In this document: in pieces, positions 25,201 through 40,200 of the stretch | Numbering within the stretch: position 1 is the first letter of the stretch | Layout: each line of letters opens with the position of its first letter | Position numbers and translations under genes: made by a program | Notes under the pieces: generated by a model | Databases searched by the model: none | What the model saw: the letters and a program-made list of their open reading frames with translations, nothing else | What the model was told of the DNA's origin: nothing | NCBI GenBank assembly: GCA_002633005.1 | Contig: NMRA01000662.1 | Span: 9,375-71,374, forward strand | Length of the DNA stretch: 62,000 bases | From: Phoronis australis | Taxonomy: Eukaryota; Phoronida; Phoronidae | Direction: 5' to 3'

Positions 25201-28200
25201 GGTCACTGAACCAGGCAAACGCCTACAACGGTGTGTCAGGAACCGGTAAAAATGCAATGAAATAAAATTGTTGACTTATGGCTCTTTAAAAAACACTCTT
25301 TTCAATTAGTGAAAAGCACCTTCTAGGGTATTTTGAATATTGTCGAAGTAAAACTGCTCCTTCGACGGACAGCGAACAAAATTGGGAGCCATTGGTCCAA
25401 TGCGATCAGTCAACTATGTTGCATACAAATCTGCCAATCACAATTTACCGCTTCTTTTTGAATTAATACATAAAATATGATACAAACTTGAAAACACAGA
25501 CCAGTCAGAAACATACGATTAATAAATAATATTTAAAAACAAAAACGACAAATTCAAAAATCTCGACTCATATTTTTCACGTGAATGTTAACATAACATG
25601 ATGCACAGGAATGTCGAGCCACAAAAAAACAGAAGTCCAAATAAAGTGCGTCTTAATCATGTCTAAAAGACTTGACATGCCATTCAATGATAAAAACTTA
25701 AAAAGCATAAACTTCTATAATTAAAAAGAACGCTTCCATGACAAAGCTAAATGCCATTAGTTGCAAACTTTTATAAAAGTTCAAAACATGTCTTAGAATA
25801 ATCTACCGTGCAGAGAAAGGTCTCAATAATTTTAGAGAATATTTTCAACTTGCCTGACCTAAAAAACATTAATTTGTTGTTCGAAAAATGCTAATCAAGC
25901 ATTTTCTAAGACATGAGATATGGTTGGCCAATGCAACCAAAATGTGATGAACAGTTGATTCAAAGGATGACCAACCATATAAAAGTTCAAACAGAAACAC
26001 TGCAAGTAACAGCTGGTGAATGAAGAGTGTGTATATCTATGTTCAATAAGGGGAAAGTTCCACACTGAGATCAGGCCAGTAGCCAGATATTATGAAGGTA
26101 TTTTGGACAAGTGGACCCGTAGCCTGCTATTATAAAGTTATTTTGGACGATTAGACCCGTAGCCAGCTATTGTGAATGTCTTTTGGACAAGTGGACCCGT
26201 AGACAGCTATTATGAAGGTATTTTGGATGAGTGGACCCGTCACTTGAACTTTTCAACAATTCCTATCCCTCCTCTGCTGTCAGAATCAGCTCCCCCTTTA
26301 CTAAGTAACGTTGCGTTCAGTAGGACTGTAATTCACAACAGAAATCTTGAGAGTTCACGATGCGCACAAAATGTAAAGGTTCATTTGAAAATGAGTTCAT
26401 TTTCAGAAATAAAACAGCGGGCATACTTCAGGCCACAACATTCTCGTTTGTGGCAGAAAATAATAATGGGAGAGGAAGAATAGTTCAAAATGATTCCTTT
26501 CATTCTGTAATTACATTTATGACCATTTATTATTTATTGATTATCAAAACCCAGGAATGATAAATGACAGTCATGAGGCAATAAAATGAAATCATTTTTG
26601 GGTTTGCTAATAGCTGATGGGTAATACCTCGCTTTGCTCATAGCTGACGGGTCATACCTCAGTTTAATCATTGTAAATTACTAAATACGTTGCATTTTTT
26701 GTGCATTTTTCAGAAACTAGGAAACGTTTTTTTACTTTATCTTTATTTCTATTTAATCCATCATGTTTTTCAAAAGTCGTGAAGATTGAGGGATAAAATC
26801 TGCAGATGACTGGCTGTGATCACAGTGCAACTGACAAAATGAACGCAAGACAAAACTTGTGGACCCGGAAACATCGTTTTCACTACTTGTACCGAACGTA
26901 GCATAATCATACCACAAAACTCCGCTGGTTACGGGCACCAAGCAGGCTATACGGGTCTCAAGAAGACTATAGCTTAAGGGTTCAATGAAGAAGCACACGG
27001 GTATAAAGTTCTGCAACAGGGGTCACTTACGGTGGTGCTTTAACACATTGAGATGTTAGCACTGGGTGTGTGCAAGTGGAACATGGTGAGTAACTGAGGA
27101 CTCAATGTTATGATGCTTTGTGCTGAGCATGCACAATGTGTTTGAAGGGACAAACATTCAATGAGTCAGTACAGTAGATTAATCCACAACTTGATACCAA
27201 TTTCTCAAAGAAGCAAATATCAACAGAGTCTAAATAATTCATTAATTATCTTTCTCGCAAGTAGATCATAATACAGCATGCATCCACGTTGAAAACATTA
27301 ACAAAGGTATTAATTAACTACTAAATAAATGAAATGTCCATTTCATTTCCAAAGTAAAGCAATATTTTTTTATCTTACTAAACCAGTTTTGAATCGATAT
27401 TATTAACCAGGCCGACTGACCTTGAACCAAACTAAGAATGTTTCAGCAGACTACAATCATTAAAAACCAGAGCCTTGTTAAGACACGTGGTAACGAGTAG
27501 GCCAAGCTTATCTTCCAATATTACACTGAGTGAGAACAATATCAAGACAAAGACAAGTAAACAGCAGATACATATAAATTATGACAAGAAGACAAGTATG
27601 CAAAAACAGCTGACGTGCAGCAGTAAGAACAAATATAGCTGAGATATGAATGTTGGGACGCTAGTGTAGAAGCACACAGTATAGACGCAGTCACTCACAA
27701 GGGATGCAGCCAGGCAGACTTTGAGCCAACGAATACACAGAGATGTCCTTGCAGAATCAGAGAAATTTTGGTGCCGTGGCCCGGATGGCTACGCAATTTT
27801 GACAAAATTGATACATTCTGACAAATATTTTAAACTGAAAATTAATATGAGAAATGCAATTCAGACAGTATGCAATCAAAAATACTTTTTGCTTCATGGN
27901 AGTTTAATCATTGTAAATTACTAAATACGTTGCATTTTTGTGCATTTTTCAGAAACTAGGAAACGTTTTTTTACTTTATCTTTATTTCTATTTAATCCAT
28001 CATGTTTTTCAAAAGTCGTGAAGATTGAGGGATAAAATCTGCAGATGACTGGTTGTGATCACAGTGCAACTGACAAAATGAACGCAAGACAAAACTTGTG
28101 GACCCGGAAACATCGTTTTCACTACTTGTACCGAACGTAGCATAATTATACCACAAAACTCCGCTGGTTACGGGCACCAAGCAGGCTATACGGGTCCCAA

Positions 28201-31200
28201 GAAGACTATAGCTTAAGGGTTCAATGAAGAAGCACACGGGTATAAAGTTCTGCAACAGGGGTCACTTACGGTGGTGCTTTAACACATTGAGATGTTAGCA
28301 CTGGGTGTGTGCAAGTGGAACATGGTGAGTAACGGAGGACTCAATGTTATGATGCTTTGTGCTGAGCATGCACAATGTGTTTGAAGGGACAAACATTCAA
28401 TGAGTCAGTACAGTAGATTAATCCACAACTTGGTACCAGTTTCTCAAAGAAGCAAATATCAACAGAGTCTAAATAATTCGTTAACTTTCTTGCAAGTAGA
28501 TCATAATACAGCATGCATCCACGTTGAAAACATTAACAAAGGTATTAATTAACTACTAAATAAATGAAATGGTCCATTCCATATCCAAAGTAAAGCAATA
28601 TTTTTTTATCTTACTAAACCAGTTTTGAATCGGATATTATTAACCAGGCCGACTGACCGTGAACCAAACTAAGAATGTTTCAGACTACAATCGTTAAAAA
28701 CCAGAGCCTTGTTAAGACACGTGGTAACGAGTAGGCCAAGCTTATCTTCCAATATTACACTGAGTGAGAACAATATCAAGACAAAGACAAGTAAACAGCA
28801 GATACATATAAATTATGACAAGAAGACAAGTATGCAAAAACAGCTGACGTGCAGCAGTAAGAACAAATATAGCTGAGATATGAATGTTGGGATGCTACTG
28901 TAGAAGCACACAGTATAGAAGCAGTCACTCACAAGGGATGCAGCCAGGCAGACTTTGAGCCAACGAATACACAGAGATGTCCTAGCAGAATCAGAGAAAT
29001 TTTGGTGCCGTGGCCCGGATGGCTAAGCAATTTTGACAAAATTGATACATTCTGACAAATATTTTAAACTGAAAATTAATATGAGAAATGCAATTCAGAC
29101 AGTATGCAATCAAAAATACTTTTTGCTTCATGGAAAAAGTCATCTCTGTGACATTCGTGTACACTAATAAGTAAAGTGGAGAGAACTAAATTATACCCTT
29201 TCAGTGGTGTTTAGGCGATGAGACCTCACTTCAATGTTGTGACGCTAATGATAAGAATTTAAAGATAGAGAAACAAACTTCTTTAAGGTAGAAATTTTTT
29301 TATTTATGTTAATCCATAATTAAAAGTATTTAAACAAAGAAAAAACGATAAATTACAACAGCCAGTAAAAATCTCCTAAAGGCTAAACACCTCTAGGTAT
29401 TTAAACAGCGTAAGGATCCACTATAAAACACTCATTAAAAGTGAACTGATACGAGACCAATAAATTAAATCGTCACTCTGGACTATCATGAAATTTATTG
29501 AACTAAAAACAGAATTGAATAACTATAAAATCTGAAACAAAACATCACATTTTGTAAAGAACGCATTGAGAAAGAGTTAAGTCAAATCCTAAAGTTCTAT
29601 GAAATTATAAAATTATAAAAATATACCACTGAAAGGGCAATACAAAGGTGCACTCACCGCCTTGAAAGCCTATCAAAGAACAGGGAGAAAGCATTAAAGG
29701 GATTATCACCAGAAAGTACATGCGACACTTGGTCGGGGTCACATGACCACATCTCATAATGGAGGCCACCTTCAGATAGCATGACGGCGGCCACTTGTTC
29801 ACGTTCTCTCAAGAATAGGGTTTTTATAACAGATTCACAGAGTCCAACACAGAGACGCTACACATGTAAGAGAACACAATTAACAATCAATATGGCACTG
29901 GTGGGATTTGCAGGTTTATCAAAAAATAACTCAACAGAGCATGAGAACATGGTTGATGACACCAAAGTCAATGCATGTAAGGGATGTAACCAACTAAGAT
30001 ACGGTACAGTAAATAGGAATTTCATTCAAAATTATTATTAAATACAAAAATCTCTCAATTCCTTCGACTCTAGTATGAGCATGCCAGAAAAGGCAACATT
30101 ACCGCTTTGTTCAAAGGACACATATAAAGAATATGGAAAAATGAAGTACAAAGCTTAGTATTTATTATGTCAAAAGAAGGGTGACTTTCAACGTCTTTGC
30201 TGTCAACCAAATGTTGAACCAAAATTATCTCTGAATAGCAGTTTTTGGTTTTAGTCACCATTATATGAAATTGTCATATTTATTCACAAAAATATTACAC
30301 AACATCTGCAGCACAGGTTCCCAGTTGAAAAGTGGCATGATATTGTTGCTTTATCCAGAGATCATATAAGTTCATGAGTATGCATACTGTTAAAGGACCA
30401 ATGCAGGTATGCAACAGCTGGGTTGACACAATGAGACTGCATGCCTAGTGGACAGTGTAGGTACACATCAGCTGGGCCAGTATCTAGCAACAAGTTGTGC
30501 ATGGGATGTACAGATGGTCAATGGACTGACTACAATCATGGGGTGCACAATGCTTTCATTTGGTACAGCCTACTATACATCACACAACATTTATATGAAT
30601 TTTCAATCTAGTCACCAGTAAATAATTAGATCGAGTGTAAGGTCATGAAGATCTTGCAAGGTCACACCCATGTTGGAAGTGCCTAAATAACCCTGGATAC
30701 AGAGTAGTCAACAGACCTGTCGTTTTAATCGGACAAAGTTTGAAAGGATGATGTAAACTTTTAGAAGATGAACTTGCAGAAATTTTTTTTTCCACTCAAG
30801 CATTTAAAGTAAAACATAGTTTCCATTTGCAAAACCTAAGCGTGTCCAACTACTTGTGTATTAAGACTTGCATTCACAAGTAACACTTATAAAACTGATG
30901 GAGTCACAAAGTCACAACGGGCAGTGGTTTAACAAAAAAGAGACCCCCTAGAATATTCTGATATAAAACCTTATCAAAAATCCAACTCCCACAATGCAGT
31001 GTGTACATCTGATCAAAACATGGCCGAGTTGAGTCAGTTAGCATGATCATTATACAGCACATTGCCAGTGTGCACATCTGATCAAGACATGGCCGAGTTG
31101 AGGCAGTTAGCATGATCATTATACAGCACATTGCCATGATTGCAGTCAACCACACAGCGCCTCACAATGCATGATAAAATGAACCTCTGCCTTCTGTCAG

Positions 31201-34200
31201 TATAAATATGTATCTCAAGATTGGACCAGCAGATACGATGGCAATACAAGCAGTGTGTTCTACAGCCCAACCCCACTAGCTGAGCCAGAAAGCAGAGCTC
31301 CACCTTTTGGTTTGACAGTAGTCCACCAGTCCTGTGCAAAGAGGGCCCAGAGAAGTAACATATTTTTATTTTAAGGTGAAAATTCTCAGGTTTGGCACAG
31401 AGAAAAATGAATCATTACGCTCAAGGTCGGAGCTTGTAACAAACTTTAGAAGAGAGAAATGTTGGATGTCCAAAATTTGAGAGTTGTGATCAACAACTAC
31501 TGATCATTCACCTCGATGCTACACACAATTAGGATACATGTAATGTTGTGTACTAGGTAGTTCCCAAAATTTTAGACTCTGTTCCAAACTAGAGAATTTG
31601 TACTCTTATTGGCTATCATTTTTTGAAAAACAAAACAAAATAAAGTGACAATGCAATATAGATGAAAAATACCGCTGTCTTAACACAGCAGGAAATCACA
31701 TGACTATGCGCACTATAATCTCATACACACACCATAACTTTTCTGGAAGTAGATTTCGCACTAAGTAAAAAGCATCCGACTCTATTTATCAATAATATTT
31801 CTAGTAACGGATATTCATTTAAAAAATTTTACCGATACAATCACCCTTCGTAAAGAATATTTAATAACCTTGTCTCCCATATCTGAAATTGCTCGTTTAC
31901 CATCAGTTGTGCAATCCCTTTCATTAAGACAATAAACGTTGAAATCACGTCAGTCACATTCAACTCAAGATTTCTGGATTTTCAAATGCAGTGATTCCCT
32001 GCCATGTATGATGTAGACCAGCCACAACATGTGATGTGTACTCTAGACATTACCTGTGACTGGTGCATTATCACAACATCGTCATGGTAACTCACCTCAG
32101 CATGATGTTCCTCATTCTGCTGTAGTACCTCAATACAATACTCCGCCAAACGGTTCAAATCTTCTAACTTCTGTTGAGCTGTCACATCCTCTTGGAATGA
32201 GTCTGTAAAATGGTTGATTACATTTATGGACAAATCACGCCAATTTTAGAAAATAATCAAAAGCTTTCAACACTCTTGTGGATATCTGCAATTTTTAAAC
32301 TGTGGCGTAAGGTGTAACAAATCAAAACGATGTCATTTTTGTACCATCCAGTACTTTTATGAGCAAGAACAACTCAAAACGTTGAAAAGTACTCACGACT
32401 ACACCGCAAATGGTATGCTCGTAGGGATGTTTATCGGTATCATAAAAATGGCCAACAGATAATGCAAATATGCCCAACCTCATCCAAAAATGGAAAGATC
32501 TCATGGTCTCTCCTATTTCATGAAAATATGCTACATAACTCCAGATGCAGAAACTACGATAAGAGGAACAGCAGGAGTCTGATCCATAACTTGCCATATG
32601 TGCTATGTCTATGAGAACACACGTGCCAAAACCTGCACGAGGTTTAGGAAATACAGCCACTAGGGGGCGCAGCAGCAGTCGAACCCATATGAAAGTCAGC
32701 ATCAGTCTTGCTTTTATCAGGCAATGTTCTCAATGATCAAGCTACAGACGTAGCACAGCAAAAACAACAAAAATGGCCTCTGAGTGGTGCACAATACCTC
32801 TCATCCGCCTGAAAACAGAAAGGTGATGTCACCTCTGAAAACACAGAAGTAAAATAAACTGAAATTGTCAATAGAAGGCACAATGGTAATCATATGTCAG
32901 CATATGTTGACACATTAGTAGAAGAACGTTTGCCAAATTTCATAAAGATCCTGAATGGGGTTAAGGAAATAGAGACAAAGATGTAAAGAAACTAGTCATT
33001 AGGTGGCACCAAAGTAGTCGAACCTGTCTGAAAAACATCAGCAGGACCACTTCTGCCAATTCTCATTATGGGTAAGTAATTTGGCAGATAGAAGCAGACG
33101 CCAAAAATGGATTCATGAAAAATGAAAATGGCCACTAGGTGACACAGAATATACCAAATCCAACCGATAAGAGTACATTATCTTCTTAATAAAAGTCTAC
33201 TCGGCAAATTTCATGACAATCTGTCAAAGAACTCTGAAAATGCGTGGACACATAGAAAATGAAATTACCACTAGAACGACAGCAGCAGTCGGATTTGTCA
33301 TTTACAGAAACAGGCCCACCTTAAAGTATGCAGGAGGTTAAGGAGATACAGTTGCATATACAAAAAATGAAACTGCCACTCAAAAGTAACAAAATTGGTC
33401 GCCAGGTGGCCCAGAATATGCTGAATTCATTTGAAAATGAAATGGTGTAGTTGTCTCCTTAATAGAAGCATATTTGCCAAACTTCAAAAAAAAATCATTT
33501 AAAGAACTCCGAAGATAAAGAAGCAAAAATAAAAAAGTAGAATTCCCAATAGGGGGCCCAGCAGCAGTCAGATTGATACCAAATTCGTTGTCATCTGTCC
33601 GCTTCATACAAACACATCTACCAAATCTCATGAAGATCCTATAAGAAGCTTAGCACATACAGCAACATACGCCGGACGCCCACAGAGATAGATGAGGGCA
33701 ATACGCACCGTCCCACATATAAATAAGAGGGCAAATAAAAATTTCCGTAATTCCGTGGAACGCTGCCGCCTCCATTGGAGTTTTTGGCAAACCTGTTACA
33801 GAGTTTTGATGACTCCTTTGCAACCGATCCACCGATTTTCAAATTTTTTAGTTAATTATCCATCGCTAAAGTTAAGAGAATGCCCCCCATGTGAATAATA
33901 AGCATTCTTCGCCAATGTATTTAGCCTGTATAATACAACTGTTTTGAATGCATTGTGCAATTTATACTTGCGAAATATGAAAGGTTTTGGTGTACTTTAC
34001 AAAAAATACAAAATACTTTTTGTGTTCCAGAGAATGCACAGTATCGATAACTGTTCAAAACATCATTAAAATAGTTACAGAAAAGTTTGGGAAAATCTCA
34101 TTGATTGAAAACGAAATAATCTACACAAAACACAAAACGTATCTTAAGGCCTTAAAAAACTGTTCAAATTGTTAGCAATCCAAAATGATGTAATTTAAAG

Positions 34201-37200
34201 TTGAAGCCTTTAGCTAAAAAATAACACCAAATCGGTCCGTGAAGATCGCCCATTAGCGATGCTGATGAGTTTTGAATGACATGTTTTACCCCTGCAAAGG
34301 ACAGCACTTTCCAGCCAAATCCCAAGCATAAGCTTTGTGAACTGTGACCTTATAAACTATGGTACTCTTGTTGAAAAATTCCTCATTACAGCAAAATGAA
34401 GTTTTATCTTTTGAATAGGTTTTAGACTCTTCAAAGATACTTCTGGTGTACTATAATAGTAACACCTTTGGGCCAAACAAAGTGACCCAAATTTCCAAAA
34501 CTCTCACTGGTAACTTTTCCATACTTGAATGTAACTATGTTTGATTAGAGCAACATCTATACACATATGCTCCAAACGCATGTGGGAATTTTCAAAAGCA
34601 TGCATTGAAGTCACAGTGTAATTACGCCATTATCGTTATAAAACAAAGAAAGAGATCACATTAGCGTAAAAAGGTCTATTCTAACTTTCAAATGGCATTA
34701 ACCATTTTCTTCCGGCTTAAACAGAACTTTTTGCAATGACTTTTGAAAAAATATCAAAAAAATCCTTGTTTAGCTATTTGACACTTTCTGATAATGTTTT
34801 CCCAAATGACATGTATTCCAGAGGTTTACATGCTAAGCTGGTTAAAGCGAACAGGTAACTACCAAGTAAATAACAGGGTCTGTGCACAAACACATGTCCT
34901 AGACAAGCAAACATTGAGAGCAGGTGATTTAGGAAAGAGTGAATAACTAAGTCAGTGCCTGTGAGTACTAACATGCAGCAAATGCTTACTAAATGAAATG
35001 GAATTCAGACTTTTAAGTGGAACTTGCACATTAAATCCTTATCACTGCAATTTCAAGGCCAAATTAGTTAGAAACACAACATATAGAGATGACGTAAATA
35101 TAAAGTAGGTTGAAAATTGCCAAATGTTTTTAAAAACTAGTCTTGTGTCGAAAATGGTGCACCGTAAATCACTCAACCATGTCCAGTAAGTATTGTGACG
35201 TGGTGTTTTGGAATAACATTGCATGATGCGGGCTATGTGAGCCCCCAAGGTACGTCATCAGTGCAAAGGGCGCCTATTTGCAGGTTTTCACATTTACCAG
35301 TTGCCAATGAATACAACTGCACTTTGTTTAGCGTAGATTATGTTTAAACGGCATTGCCGTTTAGTTCCTGCTATACATTAGCATAGTTAGGAGCATGCAA
35401 ATACATATTTAGTTAAATACACAATTTTTAATGAAGAATATAAAATGTTTAGAGACTGAAAAACAGTCATTAGTGAAGTTGGCATTTTTTTCATCATTGA
35501 ATAATACAAATTTGGGGACGACCCGGATACTTCACCTTCAACAAGTCTTCTTGTTTCAAAATACCAAAATAATAGACTTGGAACTAAAGAACATAAGTTT
35601 TGCTGGCACAGAACTGACATAGAACGCCAATCCAAACCAAAGCAGTACCTGGATAAGGATCAGAGGAATCTATGGCCCATGCATTGGGATAAGCCCATGG
35701 GAACATGCTCTGCTCATGGCTAACATTTAGTCAACAAATCTACAAATTCAGGGGTCTATAATAACCCAGTAACATAACCACATAAACTGTATAATTTACA
35801 TCCTTCAGTTTTACTATATACAATAATAACAACTTTAACATCAATGGTTATCCAATGACAGGTTAAAAATATTAAACAATTGCAAACTCAATTGAACAAA
35901 AACTTATATAGCCAAAACATATGCCCACGTTTAGATTACAAGAGCAACGCTGAGCATTGAAATATGCTCACGAATGCATTGCAAACGGAGTGCTTCTAGG
36001 GTTATTTATTTGTATCATAAAAATGGCCACTAGATGGCACAAAAACGTCCAATCAATCCCAAAATGGGAATGCCATTGCTTCTTTAATAGAAAGCTATTT
36101 ACCAAATTTCATAAAAATCTGTCAAGGAACTTCAGAGAAACAAAAGAAACGGGAAAAAATGAAAACGTCACTAGGTGGTACAGCGTTCGTTAGATCCGCC
36201 TAAAAGACGTTGTCTGTTGATAGATTCATATCAATACACTTACTAAATTTAATAAAGATCTTTCGCACTTGGAAAATATATGCCAATTTTCAAAACCACC
36301 CTTAAAATGGTTTCGTTGATAGAGGGTGGACCCAAAAACAGCAACAATGGCCACTAGGTGACGCAAAATACTTCCGATTCCATCCAAAAGTGGGAGGAAA
36401 GCATCATCTCACTAATAGATGCCTATACTCCAGATTTTATGAAAATCCATTACGAACCTTTGAAGATGCAGAGGTAAATGTAAAAAAACTAAAATTGCCA
36501 CTAGGGAGCACACCGGTACTCAGATCCGTCCGAAAGTCGTGGTCATTTGTTACCAACATCTCTAATACACTTGTTAAATTTAGTAAAGATCCTGCAAACA
36601 CTTTAGGAAATACAGCCATGGACGCAACAAAAACAAAACTGCTACTAGGAGGCACCACAGTAGTTGAAGTCGTCGGAAAATCATGAGCTGTCTTCTTCAT
36701 AATAAGAAGTAACTAACATACATGCCAATTTTCACAATAATCCTTAGAGCGGTTTGGTTGATAGAAGGGTGGACGCCAAAAAAACAGAGTCGATAACAGT
36801 AAAAATGGCCACTAGGTGGCGCAAACTACATCAAATCCATTCGAAAACAGAAAGACAGTGTCATCTCACTAATAGATGCCTATGTGCCAAATTTTATGAA
36901 AATCCGTTGAGGATCTTTGAAGACACAGAGGTAAACATAAAAATCTAAAATTGCCACTAGGGGGCACACCGGTAGTCCGATCCATCTGAAAGCTGTCGCC
37001 ATCCCTCGTCAACATCATATAAATACACTTGCTAAATTTAATTAAGATCCTGCAAATACCTTAGGAGATACAGCCATGGGCGCAAAAAAATAAAACTACC
37101 ACTGGGAGGCACCACAGAAGTCGAAGTCGTCGTAAAATTATCATGAGTCATCCTCTTCATAGTAAGAACATACAGACCAATTTTCACAATCTTCCTTAAA

Positions 37201-40200
37201 AAGGTTTGGTTGATACAGGGGTGGACGCCAAGAACAGGTTCAAAAACAGTAAAAATGGCCTCTCGGGGGCGCAAAACACGTCGAATCCATCCAAAAATGG
37301 TAGGATGGTGTCATTTCACTAATAGATGCCTATATTCCAAATTTTATGAAAATACATTGAAGACCTTTGAAGATACAGAGGTAAGTGTAAAAAAATAAAA
37401 TTGCCACTAGGGGTCACACCGGTAGTCGGATAGGTCAGAAAGTTTTTGTTCATCCTGTCTCTCCCTTGAAATGAACACGTGAAAAAATCATGAACATATG
37501 TCAAAGGGTTTTGGAGGCAGAGCAGCGGACATCGGATGGACGCAGGACAGACGCCGGACGGACGCTGGACGGACGGACAGACGAAGATGACGGCATAATG
37601 CGTCCATATATAGATATGTGGGCGCATAAAAATAACAGTTACTTCTTAAAATACTGAAAAGTTGGAAGTTGAGAATGATACGTCAAGTAACACAGGTNNN
37701 NNNNNNNNNNNNNNNNNNNNNNNNNNNNNNNNNNNNNNNNNNNNNNNNNNNNNNNNNNNNNNNNNNNNNNNNNNNNNNNNNNNNNNNNNNNNNNNNNNNN
37801 NNNNNNNNNNNNNNNNNNNNNNNNNNNAAGGATTATTCAACATGATATTACTGCAATAACAGATGCCTTCATACACAACTACATGTGTGGTAGTTTGTAA
37901 ACAACATGGACACACATCTGCTTGTAAATACACTGATGCCTGGTAATTGTATACTGTAAATAACACACATCTGCATGTAAATACACTGATGAGTGGTTAT
38001 TGTATACTGTAAAACACATCTGCTTGTAAATATACTGATACGTGGTTATTATATACTGCAAATAACACATATCTGCTTGTAAATACACTGAAGCGTAGTA
38101 ACTGTAAACTGTAAATAACACACATCTGCTTGTAAATATACTGATGCGTGGTAATTGTATACTGTAAATAACACACATCTGCTTGTAAATATACTGATGC
38201 GTGGTAATTGTATACTGTAAAAACACACATCTGCATGTAAATATACTGATTTGTAATTGTATACTGTAAATAACACACATCTGCTTGTAAATACATTGAT
38301 GCGTGGTAATTGTATACTGTAAATAACACACATCTGCTTGTAAATATACTGATGCGTGGTAATTGTATACTGTAAATGACAAATGGCACTTTGTAAATAA
38401 CCTTTAGTAAGATGTGGAAAAAGCAACATTGTAATTTGTAAACAACACAATAAAGCACCCTTATTAACATGATTTACTGCAGTTTTGACCTTTGACATCT
38501 GATGAATGTATCTTTCTTTTTTTGATTCTCCTAAAAAGACATAGCCACTGAATCCCTATCGATGGCAGAATGCGTCAAAACATGATTTCCAAAAAGAAAC
38601 ACTATCATAGAATTAAATTGTGTAAATGTAAAGACTAATCAGTAAAGTTTCGCATTACCTTAAACTACTCTAAGTGTGCTGTGGAACACTTCACACATAC
38701 ACTCGCGTACATACACACAAAATGACTAGCATGCTTGATGAATCACAGTGCACACAACTGACGTCACAAGACAAACCGTATCATTAAGAACTAAGCGTGC
38801 ACATTCACTATGGACTAAACTATGACAGTACAACATACACACTAAGTCGCAATGCTTATAATATTAGTCTAATGCACTTCATAAAATGCCAAACAATTGT
38901 ATTCAGGTAAAAAAATGAGTTGTGAGCAAGCAATTGTAAAGTTCTAAGGGCATTTGAAGGGATGTTATGTGTTTTATAGTTGATTATTGTTGGATAGGAT
39001 AGACTTCTTAAATAAGTTAACAGTTTTGACCAGGACCCGGTCCCCAATCTTTTTACTCAAAATGGAACTCGAAATTAGGTTTGGCATTTTCTACTCTACT
39101 TTTGGGCGAACTCAAGATAATTGTCAATTATTCTATGCTCGAGTACACAATAACTTACTTAGATAATTTATTGCCCTTAGTTCACAGTTTGTAAACCCAA
39201 TATTAAAGCAATAACTTCGAGTTTGAACTCGAAATTTCGAGTTTTTACTCGAGTTTGTAGCACGAATATAAGGGTCTTCAAGGGCAAACTTGAACTAGAA
39301 ACTCCTATGCATAAACTATAATGTATTCGAGCACAGTCAGATAACCAATTACCTTAAGTTCGCGCAAAAGGAGCAGAGAAATTGCCAAAAATAGTTTCGA
39401 GTTCGTTTCAAGTACAAAGATTAGAGACCGGGCCCAGAACATAAAAACAAAATCTGTTTTTTTAACTTCATTACATATCGCCAATACTTGCCATTACTTG
39501 CCAGACATTTGCAGGTGTCTACACACACTTAAATGCTGTCATTTAGCAAGTGGAACTTGGTTCAGTGGCACGTTTGACCTCTACTGACGTGCTAGTAGGT
39601 TTGATTTCGTTTACTGTTAATTTAATCTGCAAAAATACCTTTTCTTGTCAAGAATGTCCCTTTTAGGTGTGGATAAGGTTTACATATCAGTGTCTGAAGT
39701 TAATCTCTGAATCTTTCAAATGTCTTAGTTTGATATCGACAATTCAATTCTTTCCTGATGCTTAGCATGATTGAGTGAATCTCGGTCAGATCAATGATAC
39801 CAATAAATAATTTTTGATGCTGTCACACAGCGGGTGCTATCGATAATCTACCAATAATTGCTCAACTGTCGGCTGATGCGACAATTTTTTGCGGTAAATG
39901 CATCTGAATAGCTTGGTGTGACCCAATGCACAATGCGACCCCAGTTTGACCCTTACCCTACCCACAGTAGGTTACACACTACCAGTGTGGTTTACCCCAC
40001 ACAAGGCTGCCAGTGAGAGTGAAGGATGATACAACCACAGTCACACATTAGTAGTCAGAGTTTGTGATTTGTTTCATCAATAAGCTGTTCACATTGTCTG
40101 CTGTTTGCATTTCCTTACCAAAAATTGCCCAACATACTTATTTTCCAGAAGTTGTTTTCTTACGAAAGTAGACTTCAGTAGTAGTTCTTAAATGGACAAT

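Noticed and set aside
36390-36686. 98-codon ORF in the long repeat as a gene
   Set aside because: It is open in only this copy and is not kept in the other three.
37879-38498. ORFs of 149-167 codons on minus
   Set aside because: All three frames stay open because the 51-53 bp unit lacks stops. No protein character beyond the repeat.
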